Assembly (NCBI RefSeq): GCF_000826545.1
Contig: NZ_CDME01000005.1
Coordinates: 170,428 to 234,427, forward strand
Direction of reading: 5' to 3'
Length of the DNA: 64,000 nucleotides
Source: Kibdelosporangium sp. MJ126-NF4
GTDB lineage: Bacteria; Actinomycetota; Actinomycetes; Mycobacteriales; Pseudonocardiaceae
The position numbers were made by a program, and so were the translations under genes. Shown here piece by piece: positions 8,129 through 15,789 of the stretch; within the stretch, counting starts at the first letter, position 1, and each line of letters opens with the position of its first letter. The notes below the pieces were generated by a model that was not told the origin of the DNA, did not search any database, and saw nothing but the letters and a program-made list of their open reading frames with translations.

Positions 8129-8722
8129 TCAGCGCGTCCGGTGGTCGAGGACGTGGTCGGCGAGTCCGTAGTGGACGGCGCCGATCGCGTCGAAGACACG
8201 GTCGCGGTCGGTGTCGTGCCGCAGGTCGGCGACTTCTCGGCCGGTGTGTGCCGAGAGGATCTCCTCCAACTGGGTACGCACCCGCACCACCTCGTCGGCC
8301 TGCAGGATCAGGTCGGGGATGGTGCCGCGTCCCTGCGCGGCGGGCTGATGCAGCACCACTCTCGTGTGCGGCAGCACCGCACGGCGTCCGGCCTCGCCCG
8401 CTGCCAGTAGCACCGCCCCGGCGGCGACCGCTTGGCCGACGCAGGTCGTGGCTACCGGCGCCTTGATGTAGCGCATCGTGTCGTAGATGGCGAGCATCGC
8501 TGCCGGGTTGCCGCCTTCGCAGTTGATGTACAGGTTGATCTCCTGCTCCGGGTTGTCCGCTTCCAGGTGCAGCATCTGGGCGATCAACGCGTTCGCCACA
8601 CCGGAGTCGATCGCCGTGCCGAGGTAGACGATTCGGTTCGACAGCAGGTGCGAGTAGACGTCCATGATCCGCTCGCCCGCCGGGCTGCGGGTGATGACGT
8701 TGGGAATGGTGTACGTGCTCAT
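8129..8722 (-). CDS. clpP: ClpP-family subunit lacking the catalytic serine
   Basis: This 197-residue protein starts at ATG 8722, which overlaps the stop of the upstream clpP gene. The ClpP fold is clear throughout ([20 protein letters not shown], then [20 protein letters not shown]). The nucleophile position, Ser in the usual GQAASMGAF context, reads GQAVAAGAV, so it is Ala100. The codon is GCC, read directly from the sequence. The other two triad residues remain (His125 and Asp189). On its own it should be proteolytically inactive, like plastid and cyanobacterial ClpR. It would act as a structural partner in a mixed ring with the active subunit encoded just upstream. Confidence 0.9.
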   Translation of the reverse strand: MSTYTIPNVITRSPAGERIMDVYSHLLSNRIVYLGTAIDSGVANALIAQMLHLEADNPEQEINLYINCEGGNPAAMLAIYDTMRYIKAPVATTCVGQAVAAGAVLLAAGEAGRRAVLPHTRVVLHQPAAQGRGTIPDLILQADEVVRVRTQLEEILSAHTGREVADLRHDTDRDRVFDAIGAVHYGLADHVLDHRTR

Positions 8723-9345
8723 GGGCGCGCTCCTGCCGTCGTGCCGAGTCCCACCCGTTGTGTGCGCACGGGAACGACCTGGCTTAGGTTGCCGACGACG
8801 TGGTCGATGAAGCCGTACTCGCGCGCCTGCTCGGTGGTGAACCAGCGGTCGTGCAGCGAGTCGGTGAAGATCCGCTCGATCGGCTGGCCGGTGTCCTCGG
8901 CGATCAGGCCGAGCACGGTGTCCCTGGTGTACCGCAGGTCGTCCGCCTGGACCTCCACCTCCACCGCGGACCCGCTGATCCCGGACGAGCCCTGGTGCAT
9001 CAGGATCCGGGCGTGCGGGAGAGCGAACCGTTTCCCCGGTGTCCCCGCGGAAAGCAGGAACTGTCCCGCGCTGCACGCCAGTCCCAGTGCGAGCGTGGCC
9101 ACGTCACACGGTACGAGCCGCATCACGTCCCGAATGGCCAGCATCGACGGGACCGAGCCGCCCGGCGAGTGGATCCACACCGCGATGTCCTTGTCCGGGT
9201 CCTCGCTCGCGAGGGACAGCATCTGGGTGGCGAGCACAGTCCCGTTGTCGTCGTCGAGCACGCCGTCGAGAACCAGCACCCGCTGGCTGAGGAACCGTTC
9301 GCGCAGCCGGTGGTCGAACAGCGGCTGCCTCTCGTCGTTGGTCAT
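8719..9345 (-). CDS. clpP: ATP-dependent Clp protease proteolytic subunit ClpP (active type)
   Basis: I start the protein at ATG 9345 ([10 protein letters not shown], 208 residues), because the upstream extension in this frame is Arg-rich and not ClpP-like. The triad is complete: Ser92 (LACSAGQF), His117 (ILMHQG) and Asp181 (YGFIDHVV). It is the first gene of a two-gene operon with a four-base overlap (ATGA) to the serine-less clpP. In Streptomyces the paralogous clpP3-clpP4 pair is silent until PopR accumulates; the same wiring is likely here. It would degrade proteins delivered by Clp ATPases, none of which is encoded in the window. Confidence 0.93.
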   Translation of the reverse strand: MTNDERQPLFDHRLRERFLSQRVLVLDGVLDDDNGTVLATQMLSLASEDPDKDIAVWIHSPGGSVPSMLAIRDVMRLVPCDVATLALGLACSAGQFLLSAGTPGKRFALPHARILMHQGSSGISGSAVEVEVQADDLRYTRDTVLGLIAEDTGQPIERIFTDSLHDRWFTTEQAREYGFIDHVVGNLSQVVPVRTQRVGLGTTAGARP

Positions 9346-9386
9346 GCCCCGACGATGCCGCCGACGGGCCGCCGTGCGCCGGTTTC

Positions 9387-9416
9387 TCTGCTGTGGGCAG
9401 ATCAACTGTCGGCAGA
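9387..9416 (-). promoter_or_regulatory. Candidate PopR-type box upstream of the clpP operon
   Basis: TCTGC and GCAGA form an inverted pair separated by five bases (9387-9401). The word CTGTSGGCAGATC (S is G or C) is then repeated immediately to the right, ending near 9417. The site lies about 40-70 bases upstream of the first clpP start codon. From memory, the Streptomyces PopR box is a TCTGCC...GGCAGA-type palindrome; this resemblance is the basis for the call. Confidence 0.45.
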
Positions 9417-9723
9417 TCGGTGGAAAAGAGTTAATTTCATGTGAGGCGGCGCGGTCATTCCGTTGTCGAATTTTTCAGCGCCCGGTGAAAGTGGCCGCCG
9501 TATCCCTCTGGCGGGTGATTTACGCATTCTGAATCGCGAATGGTCCGGTCCGCTCGTGCCGGGCGAGGCGCTCCGGCGCTCGCCGTGGAAGCCCTCTCAT
9601 CAGCCAGAACGTGAGCTATGTCGCAGAAAAATCACGCAGAGTGTCGCCGTCGTCACACCTGTATGAATTCGCGAAACGTCCGATTCATTAATGCTTAATA
9701 AAGGTCTGCAAACGGGCCTTACG

Positions 9724-9752
9724 TTGACTTGGTCGAGTCTTTACCTTACGGT
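9724..9752 (+). promoter_or_regulatory. Putative sigma-70 type promoter for the PrpF-MFS operon
   Basis: TTGACT (9724-9729) and TACGGT (9747-9752) are separated by 17 bases, in a locally AT-rich stretch. The PrpF start codon follows about 70 bases downstream. Spacing and sequence match the major actinomycete vegetative promoter type. Confidence 0.5.
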
Positions 9753-9820
9753 CGGTCGCATTGGGAAACCCCACGAACCGCCCCGTAATTCTTACTTTCT
9801 CCTAGTGTGGACGGTGTTGC

Positions 9821-10960
9821 ATGCTCACGCAGGAAAACCGAACGATCAGCGTGCCGGGGACTCTGGTGCGTGGCGGGACCAGCAAATGCTGGCTGTTCGA
9901 CGTGGCCGACATCCACGGCCGCGGCGCCTCTCTCGAGGACGTGCTCCTCGCCGCGTTCGGTTCGCGGGACCGCAGCCAGATCGACGGGGTCGGCGGGGCG
10001 ACGTCGACGACGTCGAAGGCCGCGATCGTCGCGCACTCCTATGAGCCCGGAGTGGACATCGACTACACCTTTGCCCAGGTGGGAGTCGGCGTCGAGCGGG
10101 TGGAGTGGGGGAGCAACTGCGGAAACTGCGCGACCGCGGTCGGGCTGTACGCGGTCCACTCCGGACTGGTCCGCCCACGTGGTGAGTACACCAGGGTGCG
10201 CATGCGCAACACCAACAGCGGTTCCCGGATCGACGCCGTGGTGGCCACGCCCGGCTCGTCGTTCCGGCCGACCGGGGACGCGGTGGTGCCCGGTGTCGCG
10301 CTGCCGGGTGTCGCGGTCGGCCTGGAGTTCCTCGATCCCGTCGGCGCCAACGCCCTGCTGCCGACCGGCCGCGCGGTCGACCTGCTCGACCATGGCAGCG
10401 TGTGCGTTCCGGCGACGCTGGTCGACGCCGGAGCTCCCGCCGCGCTGCTCGACGCCCCGTCGATCGGCCTCACCGGCACGGAGGACGTCACCGAGTTCGG
10501 CACGCTGTTGCCAGGGCTGCTGCCGCTGCGCCGGGCAGCCGCTGTCCGCATGGGACTGTCCAAACCAGACGAGCCAATCGACCACGCCGTCCCGAAACTC
10601 GGCATCGTCGGGCCCGCGCGGGACTACACGACCACCACGGGCGAGCCTGTCGCCGCCGCGGAGTTCGACATCTCGGTGCGGATGGCGTCCATGCACGCCC
10701 CGCACCCGGTGATCGGACTGACCTCGATGGTCGCGGTGGCCGCGGCGGCCACCGTGCCCGGCAGCACGGTCCGTCAGTACACCACCGCCACGAGCAGGCA
10801 GATCCGGATCGGTACCCCGGCGGGTGTCGTCTCGGCCGCGTTGGGCATCGACGCGGACGGCCAGCTGACCGGCGTCACGCTCAACCGCTCGGCGCGGGTG
10901 ATCGCCCGTGCCGACATCTTCGTCCCTGCCACCGCCAGCGAACCCGCCGTCGCGCGATGA
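9821..10960 (+). CDS. PrpF-family isomerase (methylaconitate / 4-oxalomesaconate type)
   Basis: This 379-residue protein has the diaminopimelate-epimerase fold of the PrpF family. The N-terminus has VPGTLVRGGTSKCWLFDVAD, followed by GVGGATSTTSKAAIVAHSYE and the active-site region WGSNCGNCATAVGLYAV. Family members move a double bond in unsaturated tricarboxylates: 2-methylaconitate in the methylcitrate route, or 4-oxalomesaconate in gallate degradation. No prpC, prpD or acnD gene is present, so the substrate is unknown. The stop overlaps the start of an MFS carrier by four bases, suggesting that the carrier imports the substrate or a precursor acid. It starts at ATG 9821, without a strong ribosome site. 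Confidence 0.88.
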   Translation: MLTQENRTISVPGTLVRGGTSKCWLFDVADIHGRGASLEDVLLAAFGSRDRSQIDGVGGATSTTSKAAIVAHSYEPGVDIDYTFAQVGVGVERVEWGSNCGNCATAVGLYAVHSGLVRPRGEYTRVRMRNTNSGSRIDAVVATPGSSFRPTGDAVVPGVALPGVAVGLEFLDPVGANALLPTGRAVDLLDHGSVCVPATLVDAGAPAALLDAPSIGLTGTEDVTEFGTLLPGLLPLRRAAAVRMGLSKPDEPIDHAVPKLGIVGPARDYTTTTGEPVAAAEFDISVRMASMHAPHPVIGLTSMVAVAAAATVPGSTVRQYTTATSRQIRIGTPAGVVSAALGIDADGQLTGVTLNRSARVIARADIFVPATASEPAVAR

Positions 10961-12327
10961 CCACGGCCACCGCGCCGACCGCCACCGCGTTCGGCGCACG
11001 GTTCCTGACCCCGCTCGTCATCGGCACGCTGCTCAACGCGGTCAACTCCTCGATGATCGCGGTCACCCTCGTCCCGATCGGGCGTGACCTCGGCGTCGGG
11101 GCGACACACACAGTGTGGCTGGTGACCGTGCTGTACCTGACCACAGCCGCCGCGCAGCCGGTGATGGGCAGGGTGGTCGACACCGTGGGTGCCCGGCGGG
11201 TGCTGACGGCGGGCCTGGTCATGGTGATCGCGGCAGGACTGCTCGGCGCGTTCGCCCCCACCTTCGGGGTGCTGCTCGCGTCCAGGATCCTGCTCGGATT
11301 GGGCACTGCCACCGGATTCCCTGCCGCGATGGCCATGCTCAGGGCGCGGGCGACCGCGCTGGACCTGCCCACGCCGTCGAGGGCGTTGTCCGTGATCGCC
11401 ACCTCGACGCAGGCGAGTATGGCCGTCGGGCCGACACTCGGCAGCCTGCTGGTGGGCGTGGGCGACTGGCGCTGGACCTTCGCCGTGAACGTGCCGGTCG
11501 CGGCGGCCGGGCTGATCCTCACCCTGCGATGGCTTCCCGCCGACGAGCACGCTGCCCGCAGCGGTCCGCGGCCGCCGTTGGACCTGCTGGGCATCGGCCT
11601 GTTCACGCTGACCCTCACCACGCTGCTGCTGTTGCTGATGGGCCCGGGTGAGCTGGCGTGGGCGTTCCTCGGCACCGGTCTGCTCGCGGGCATCGGGCTG
11701 GTCGTGCGGGAACTGCGTGTCCGCGACCCGTTCCTGGACTTCCGTGCCCTGGCCGCCAACCGGCCACTGACCATGACGTATCTCCGGCAGGGCTGCGGCT
11801 ACCTGGTGATCTACGCGTTCCTCTACGGATATCCCCAGTGGCTCGCGCAAAGCCACGGCCTGCCGGAGTCGGCGATCGGTCTGGCCATGCTGCCGATGTC
11901 GGTCACCACGGTGGCGCTGTCCGCGTTCGGTGCGCGGCTGGGTGGCAGCGTCCGTACCCGGCTGTTGCTCACCGCAGGCGCGCTCCTCGCCGGATCGGTG
12001 GCGCTGTTGCCGATGTCGGCGGGTACCGCGATCGGTCTCATCGTCGCCGTCGGGCTTCTTTTCGGTGTCGGGCAAGGCCTCAGCACGGTGGCGAACCAGA
12101 CTGTGCTGTACGCACAAGCACCCCAGGACAGGATCGGCACCCTTTCCGGGCTGTTCCGCACATCCCAGTACCTCGGCGCGCTCGCGTCGACCAGCGTGCT
12201 GGCCGCGACCTACGGCCACCAGGCCACCGACAGCGGGCTCGGAAACCTCGCGCTGGTGCTCACCGTGGTCGCTGTTGGGCTCCTCATCGTCACCGTCGCG
12301 GACCGCACACTGCGCACCGTGCGCTGA
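10957..12327 (+). CDS. Major facilitator superfamily transporter, DHA2/14-helix-like
   Basis: The protein starts at ATG 10957, overlapping the PrpF stop, and has 456 residues. Hydrophobic segments run through the whole chain. The loop VMGRVVDTVGARRVLTAG carries the MFS signature between helices 2 and 3, and ALSVIATSTQASMAVGPTLG followed by DWRWTFAVNVPVA is typical of drug/proton antiporters of the DHA2 group. It is probably an inner-membrane proton-coupled carrier for the organic acid handled by the PrpF-family protein (inference from the overlap). It converges with the enoyl-CoA hydratase gene nine bases further on. Confidence 0.88.
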   Translation: MTTATAPTATAFGARFLTPLVIGTLLNAVNSSMIAVTLVPIGRDLGVGATHTVWLVTVLYLTTAAAQPVMGRVVDTVGARRVLTAGLVMVIAAGLLGAFAPTFGVLLASRILLGLGTATGFPAAMAMLRARATALDLPTPSRALSVIATSTQASMAVGPTLGSLLVGVGDWRWTFAVNVPVAAAGLILTLRWLPADEHAARSGPRPPLDLLGIGLFTLTLTTLLLLLMGPGELAWAFLGTGLLAGIGLVVRELRVRDPFLDFRALAANRPLTMTYLRQGCGYLVIYAFLYGYPQWLAQSHGLPESAIGLAMLPMSVTTVALSAFGARLGGSVRTRLLLTAGALLAGSVALLPMSAGTAIGLIVAVGLLFGVGQGLSTVANQTVLYAQAPQDRIGTLSGLFRTSQYLGALASTSVLAATYGHQATDSGLGNLALVLTVVAVGLLIVTVADRTLRTVR

Positions 12328-12336
12328 CGCTGTCCG

Positions 12337-13116
12337 TCACCGGCCGTTGAACGTGGCCTTGCCGGGTCCGTCAGTCAGGAACGAACGCACGCCGTCGCGC
12401 AGGTCCTGCGTGGTGAACAGGTCCGCCGCGATGGTGGTGACGTGCTGGTTGGCCTCGGCCACCCCGCCGTGCTCGTAGCGCGCGAGGACCTGCTTGGTGG
12501 CCGCGTGCGCGCGGGTGGGCCCGGCCGCCAGCCGCGTCGCGAACGCGCGGGCGGCCTCGTCGAATCCCTCGTCGGGCAGTACCTGGTTGACCACGCCCCA
12601 CGCGTGCATCCGCTCGGCCGGGTAGCGGTCCCCGGTGAACACGAATTCCTTGGCCCGTGCCACTCCGGCGCGGGCCGCGAGGCGCTGGGTGCCGCCCATC
12701 GTCGGGGTCAGGCCGATCACGTTCTCCACCAGGCCGAAGCGCGCCCGCTCGGCGGCCACCAGCAGATCACAGGCCAGCGCGACCTCGAAGGCCCACGTCA
12801 GGCACAGGGCGTGCGCGGCGAACACCGTGGGAAACGGCAACGCGGCGATCCGCTCCGGTAGCTCCAGCATCGTGTCGAACAACTGCTTGGCCTGTGCGCT
12901 GTCGGCCTGCGCGTCGAACAGCGACACGTCGACACCGCCACTGACGATCCTGCCCTCCGCCCGAACCAGCAACGCCCTGGCCGGCTCGGCTTCGAGCTGA
13001 CCGATCGCCGCGAGGAGTTCGTCCTGCAACTGGGCCGTGTAGAGGTTCAACGGCGGCGCGTCGACGGTGAGCACGGCCAACCCGGTTGGCGCCCGGTCAA
13101 GGCGAAGCAACGACAC
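12337..13116 (-). CDS. Enoyl-CoA hydratase/isomerase family protein
   Basis: This 259-residue crotonase-fold protein starts at a GTG (13116) with AGGAG six bases upstream. The block FGLVENVIGLTPTMGGTQRL followed by ARAKEFVFTGDR keeps both catalytic Glu positions of enoyl-CoA hydratase (in LVEN and AKEF). The oxyanion-hole region reads VSGGVDVSLF. It would hydrate or isomerise an enoyl-CoA in the cytoplasm. It follows, and overlaps by 20 bases, a 5'-truncated SDR gene; the two may once have formed a longer beta-oxidation operon. Confidence 0.88.
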   Translation of the reverse strand: MSLLRLDRAPTGLAVLTVDAPPLNLYTAQLQDELLAAIGQLEAEPARALLVRAEGRIVSGGVDVSLFDAQADSAQAKQLFDTMLELPERIAALPFPTVFAAHALCLTWAFEVALACDLLVAAERARFGLVENVIGLTPTMGGTQRLAARAGVARAKEFVFTGDRYPAERMHAWGVVNQVLPDEGFDEAARAFATRLAAGPTRAHAATKQVLARYEHGGVAEANQHVTTIAADLFTTQDLRDGVRSFLTDGPGKATFNGR

Positions 13117-13507
13117 GTCCGGCTCCTGTCGGTGGACTCACGGCGAACCACTTCCGTAGCGGAGTGTAAGGGATCTTGATCTCCCCGTACGACTGGATTC
13201 GGTACAGGTCGGTCTGACCGTTCGACGCGGTCAGACCGCCGTCCACGGGAATGTGCACCCCGTTGAGGTATCGCGCGTCCGAGCTGGCGAGGAACGCGAC
13301 CGTGGCGGCGACGTCAGCGGGATCACCGGCTCGGCGCATCGGCACGCGGTCCACGAAACGTTGGTGCAGATCGGTTCCCTCGGCCAACGCGTCCCGGATG
13401 GCCTGGCTCGACAGCGTTACGCCGGGGTGGACGGCGTTGACCCGGATCTGGCTGCCGTGGTCCAGCGCCTTCTCGCTGAGGCGCTTGTCCCAGCCGCGGC
13501 GTATTCC
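13097..13507 (-). pseudogene. 5'-truncated short-chain dehydrogenase (SDR)
   Basis: The frame encodes only the C-terminal part of an SDR: IRVNAVHPGVTLSSQAIRDA, the PADVAATVAFLASSDARYLN helix region, and the closing VDGGLTASNGQ. The Rossmann glycine motif, the NNAG motif and the YxxxK active site are absent. The homologous stretch begins near 13507, directly against the oppositely oriented DUF4383 gene, whose start region occupies the missing 5' part. An insertion or inversion that removed the 5' two thirds explains this best. The end overlaps the enoyl-CoA hydratase start by 20 bases. Confidence 0.75.
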
Positions 13508-13550
13508 GCCTGACATCGGGTATCCGATCGGTGTGACCAGGCAAAGACTG

Positions 13551-14027
13551 ATGCGGTACGCCGTCATCGCGGTGGGCCTGTTCTACCTCGTTCTCGCGTA
13601 CGCCGGATTCGTGGCGATCAGCGACGACACGACCCACCTGGGCGGCAAGTTCTACGGCGGAAACACCCCCGACCTGGTGTGGGGCGTTTTCGGCGTCAAC
13701 ACCGCGATGAACTTCATCCATCTGTTGCTGGGCGCGTTCGCCGTCATCAGCGGCATCGTCCTGCAGAAACTCCCCACCCTGACATGGGTGGTCGTCATCG
13801 GGTTCACCCTGTTGTCCGGCTACGGCGTCGTCGCCGCGTTGGCGAACACGGGAACGATGTCGCTGGCCATCACTTGGGGCGACAACATCCTGCACATCGC
13901 CACGGCGGTGGCCCTGGCCGCGGTGGCGCTCGCCGCCAGCCGTGCCAGCCGTTCGGCGGATCGGGCACACGCGGCAGCACACCGTCATGTGCCGGGCGTT
14001 CGTTACCGCCGTGGCTCGATGCAGTAG
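13551..14027 (+). CDS. DUF4383 family membrane protein
   Basis: This small protein (158 residues from ATG 13551; 164 from the in-frame GTG 13533) has four hydrophobic segments. The first is AVIAVGLFYLVLAYAGFVAI, and the protein carries the family-typical block GVFGVNTAMNFIHLLLGAFA. DUF4383 proteins are common in Actinobacteria and their function is unknown. Neither start has a clear ribosome site, so the N-terminus is uncertain. The 3' end overlaps the convergent phosphoesterase gene by 25 bases. The start lies at the breakpoint of the truncated SDR. Confidence 0.75.
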   Translation: MRYAVIAVGLFYLVLAYAGFVAISDDTTHLGGKFYGGNTPDLVWGVFGVNTAMNFIHLLLGAFAVISGIVLQKLPTLTWVVVIGFTLLSGYGVVAALANTGTMSLAITWGDNILHIATAVALAAVALAASRASRSADRAHAAAHRHVPGVRYRRGSMQ

Positions 14028-14722
14028 ACGGCGAAGGCCGATCCGATCACCGGCTGGGCGACGTTGCGGACGCGCACGCCGCCCGCCGTGACGCCCTGCT
14101 CGGTGCCGAAGTGGGCGTGGCCGTGGATCGCGAGGTCCACAGTGGTCGCGTCGATCGCCTCGGCCAGCTGGTAGCAGCCGAGGAACGGGAAGATCTCCGG
14201 CGGTTCGCCCCGCAGGGTGTCCGCGACCGGTGAGTAGTGCGTCAGCGCGATCCTGATGTCGGTGTCCAGTTCGGCCAGCGTCGAGCGCAGCCGGTCCGCG
14301 ATCTCCACGGTGTGCCGGATGAACGCCTTCATCTCCTGCTCACCGAACACACTGCCGGACTTCCCGGCGAAACCACCGCCGAAGCCCTTCACACCACCGA
14401 TCCCGACCGAGCACTGTCCTACCTGGAGCGTGGTGTTGGTGCCTTCCAGCACGCGGATGCCCCGCTCGATCAGCAGGTCGGCGATCGCGTCCTGGGCGTC
14501 GCTGTGGTAGTCGTGGTTGCCGAGCACGGCGATCACCGGCACCGGCAGGTCGCTGAACTCGTCCGCGACCACCTGCGCCTCGTCCAGGCTGCCGTGCCTG
14601 GTCAGGTCACCGGCGAGCAGCAACATGTCGGCGTGCTCACCGAGGGAGTCCAACGCGGGACGCAACCGGCCACGCGCGTCTTCGCCGAGGTGCACGTCGC
14701 CCACCGCCGCTATCCGGATCAC
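14003..14722 (-). CDS. Calcineurin-like metallophosphoesterase
   Basis: This 239-residue protein starts at a GTG (14722) that overlaps the stop of the BON gene. The metal-binding signatures are all visible: GDVHLG (D-x-H), LLAGDLT (GD), LGNHDYH (GNHD), ALTHYSP and IHGHAH (GHxH). It would use two metal ions to hydrolyse phosphomono- or phosphodiesters. It has no signal peptide, so it is cytoplasmic. It is the last gene of a three-gene unit with the BON protein and nucleotidyltransferase-fold protein; their shared role is unknown. Confidence 0.9.
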   Translation of the reverse strand: MIRIAAVGDVHLGEDARGRLRPALDSLGEHADMLLLAGDLTRHGSLDEAQVVADEFSDLPVPVIAVLGNHDYHSDAQDAIADLLIERGIRVLEGTNTTLQVGQCSVGIGGVKGFGGGFAGKSGSVFGEQEMKAFIRHTVEIADRLRSTLAELDTDIRIALTHYSPVADTLRGEPPEIFPFLGCYQLAEAIDATTVDLAIHGHAHFGTEQGVTAGGVRVRNVAQPVIGSAFAVYCIEPRR

Positions 14723-14967
14723 GTCAGTTCCTCCCGCCTGGTCGGCTCGTCCGCGGCGACCACGCGGACATCGTTGTGGATCACCAGGTCCGGCGCCACG
14801 TCCCGGATGACCTCGGCCACCTCGGCCCGGCGCTGTTCGGTGACCACGTCGCCGCTGACGACGACGTGGTCACCCCGTACGGTCACTCGCACGCCTTGCT
14901 CGGCCGTTCTGGGATCCTCCGCCAGCGTGCTGCGCAGGCGCGCCACCAGATACTGCGGCAGGGTCAT
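14719..14967 (-). CDS. Small BON-domain protein
   Basis: I start it at ATG 14967 (82 residues), because AAGGAGGGCGGAGCG directly precedes it. The upstream extension in this frame (to 15060) looks like shadow of the neighbouring gene. The sequence GVRVTVRGDHVVVSGDVVTE, then QRRAEVAEVIRDVAPDLVIH, is a single BON domain (beta-alpha-beta fold, proposed to bind phospholipid or small ligands). It has no signal peptide. It overlaps the phosphoesterase start (GTGA) and lies inside the 3' part of the nucleotidyltransferase gene by about 97 bases, so the three are almost certainly co-expressed. Confidence 0.75.
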   Translation of the reverse strand: MTLPQYLVARLRSTLAEDPRTAEQGVRVTVRGDHVVVSGDVVTEQRRAEVAEVIRDVAPDLVIHNDVRVVAADEPTRREELT

Positions 14968-15532
14968 CGCTCCGCCCTCCTTCGTTCGTGATGGCCAATC
15001 GGTCGCACAGCAGCAGAAACGCCTCGGCGTACGGCGATTCGGCGGTCTCGGCGCGGACACGGGACCAGTCGATCTGCTCCCGCAACGCGCGGGCGACGGG
15101 CAGCAACGCTGCCAGGTCGCAGCGGTGCACGTCCAGGGAGAGCAGCTTGCCGACCATCACGTCGGTGCCGCTCTGCACGTGCAACACGGTCGGCCCGACC
15201 TTGATCTTCTCGGCCTCGGCCAGCATCTCCGGCGTGACCGGACGTTCGTTCACGCGGAAGATCAGGTCGACAAGCCGGTCACTGTCGTAGACCTTGGTCA
15301 GCCACTCCTCAGGTGGGTCGGCGGCTCGAAAACCCGCTCCCACCAACGCTCTCACCGCGGTCGGCACATCCTGTTCGAGAATCAGGATGTCGACGTCGTG
15401 CTCGGTCTCCGGGCCGCCGCGCGCGTACACGGCGCAGCCGCCGGTCAGCGCGAACGGCAGCCCGGTCGGCCGGAGCGCGCTCGCGACCTTGGTGACAGTC
15501 CGCAACAAGGCATCCTGGACATCCGAACCCAT
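14870..15532 (-). CDS. Nucleotidyltransferase-fold protein
   Basis: From ATG 15532 the frame gives 220 residues. The N-terminal part has the nucleotidyltransferase signature: FALTGGCAVYARGGPETEHD then VDILI, i.e. the GG motif followed by an hDhDhh pair of Asp. DLIFRV further on supplies the likely third acidic residue. The family includes kanamycin nucleotidyltransferase-like and AbiEii-like enzymes; substrates here are unknown. The last ~32 residues overlap the BON gene and read Gly/Arg/Ala-rich, so the true functional end may be near residue 190. No toxin-antitoxin partner of a known type is adjacent. Confidence 0.75.
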   Translation of the reverse strand: MGSDVQDALLRTVTKVASALRPTGLPFALTGGCAVYARGGPETEHDVDILILEQDVPTAVRALVGAGFRAADPPEEWLTKVYDSDRLVDLIFRVNERPVTPEMLAEAEKIKVGPTVLHVQSGTDVMVGKLLSLDVHRCDLAALLPVARALREQIDWSRVRAETAESPYAEAFLLLCDRLAITNEGGRSDDPAAVSGGAPAQHAGGGSQNGRARRASDRTG

Positions 15533-15789
15533 GTGCTCCAGGTACCCGCGCCAGGGCAAAGGAAATCCCCGGGGCCCGCGGGCTCATTCCCGGCCGCGGA
15601 CGATGGTCGGTTCGAATTCTTCGTCCGGCATCGTGGGCTTTCTGGTTGTCCTGCGGTTGTCCTGCTTGTCGGCGGCACCTGTGTGTTCGGTCTGGGCTTG
15701 TGCTGGTTCGTGTCGGCGTGTAGTCATCCTTGTCATACTTTCGTGTACCCGGGGTTTAGCCGTCGAACACGTGCTGTCGCGTGCGGAGG

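Larger units (their letters stand above)
9346..9820. other. 475 bp intergenic region between divergent clpP and PrpF operons
   Basis: The right half (about 9640-9800) is clearly poorer in GC than its surroundings. Small open frames at 9463-9666 and 9691-10044 have no recognisable product. The region holds the clpP-side repeat words and a promoter-like sequence facing the PrpF gene. I see nothing else in it. Confidence 0.6.

Noticed and set aside
9463..10044. Small open frames in and after the clpP/PrpF intergenic region
   Set aside because: They have no ribosome site, no recognisable family, and the second runs across the PrpF gene.
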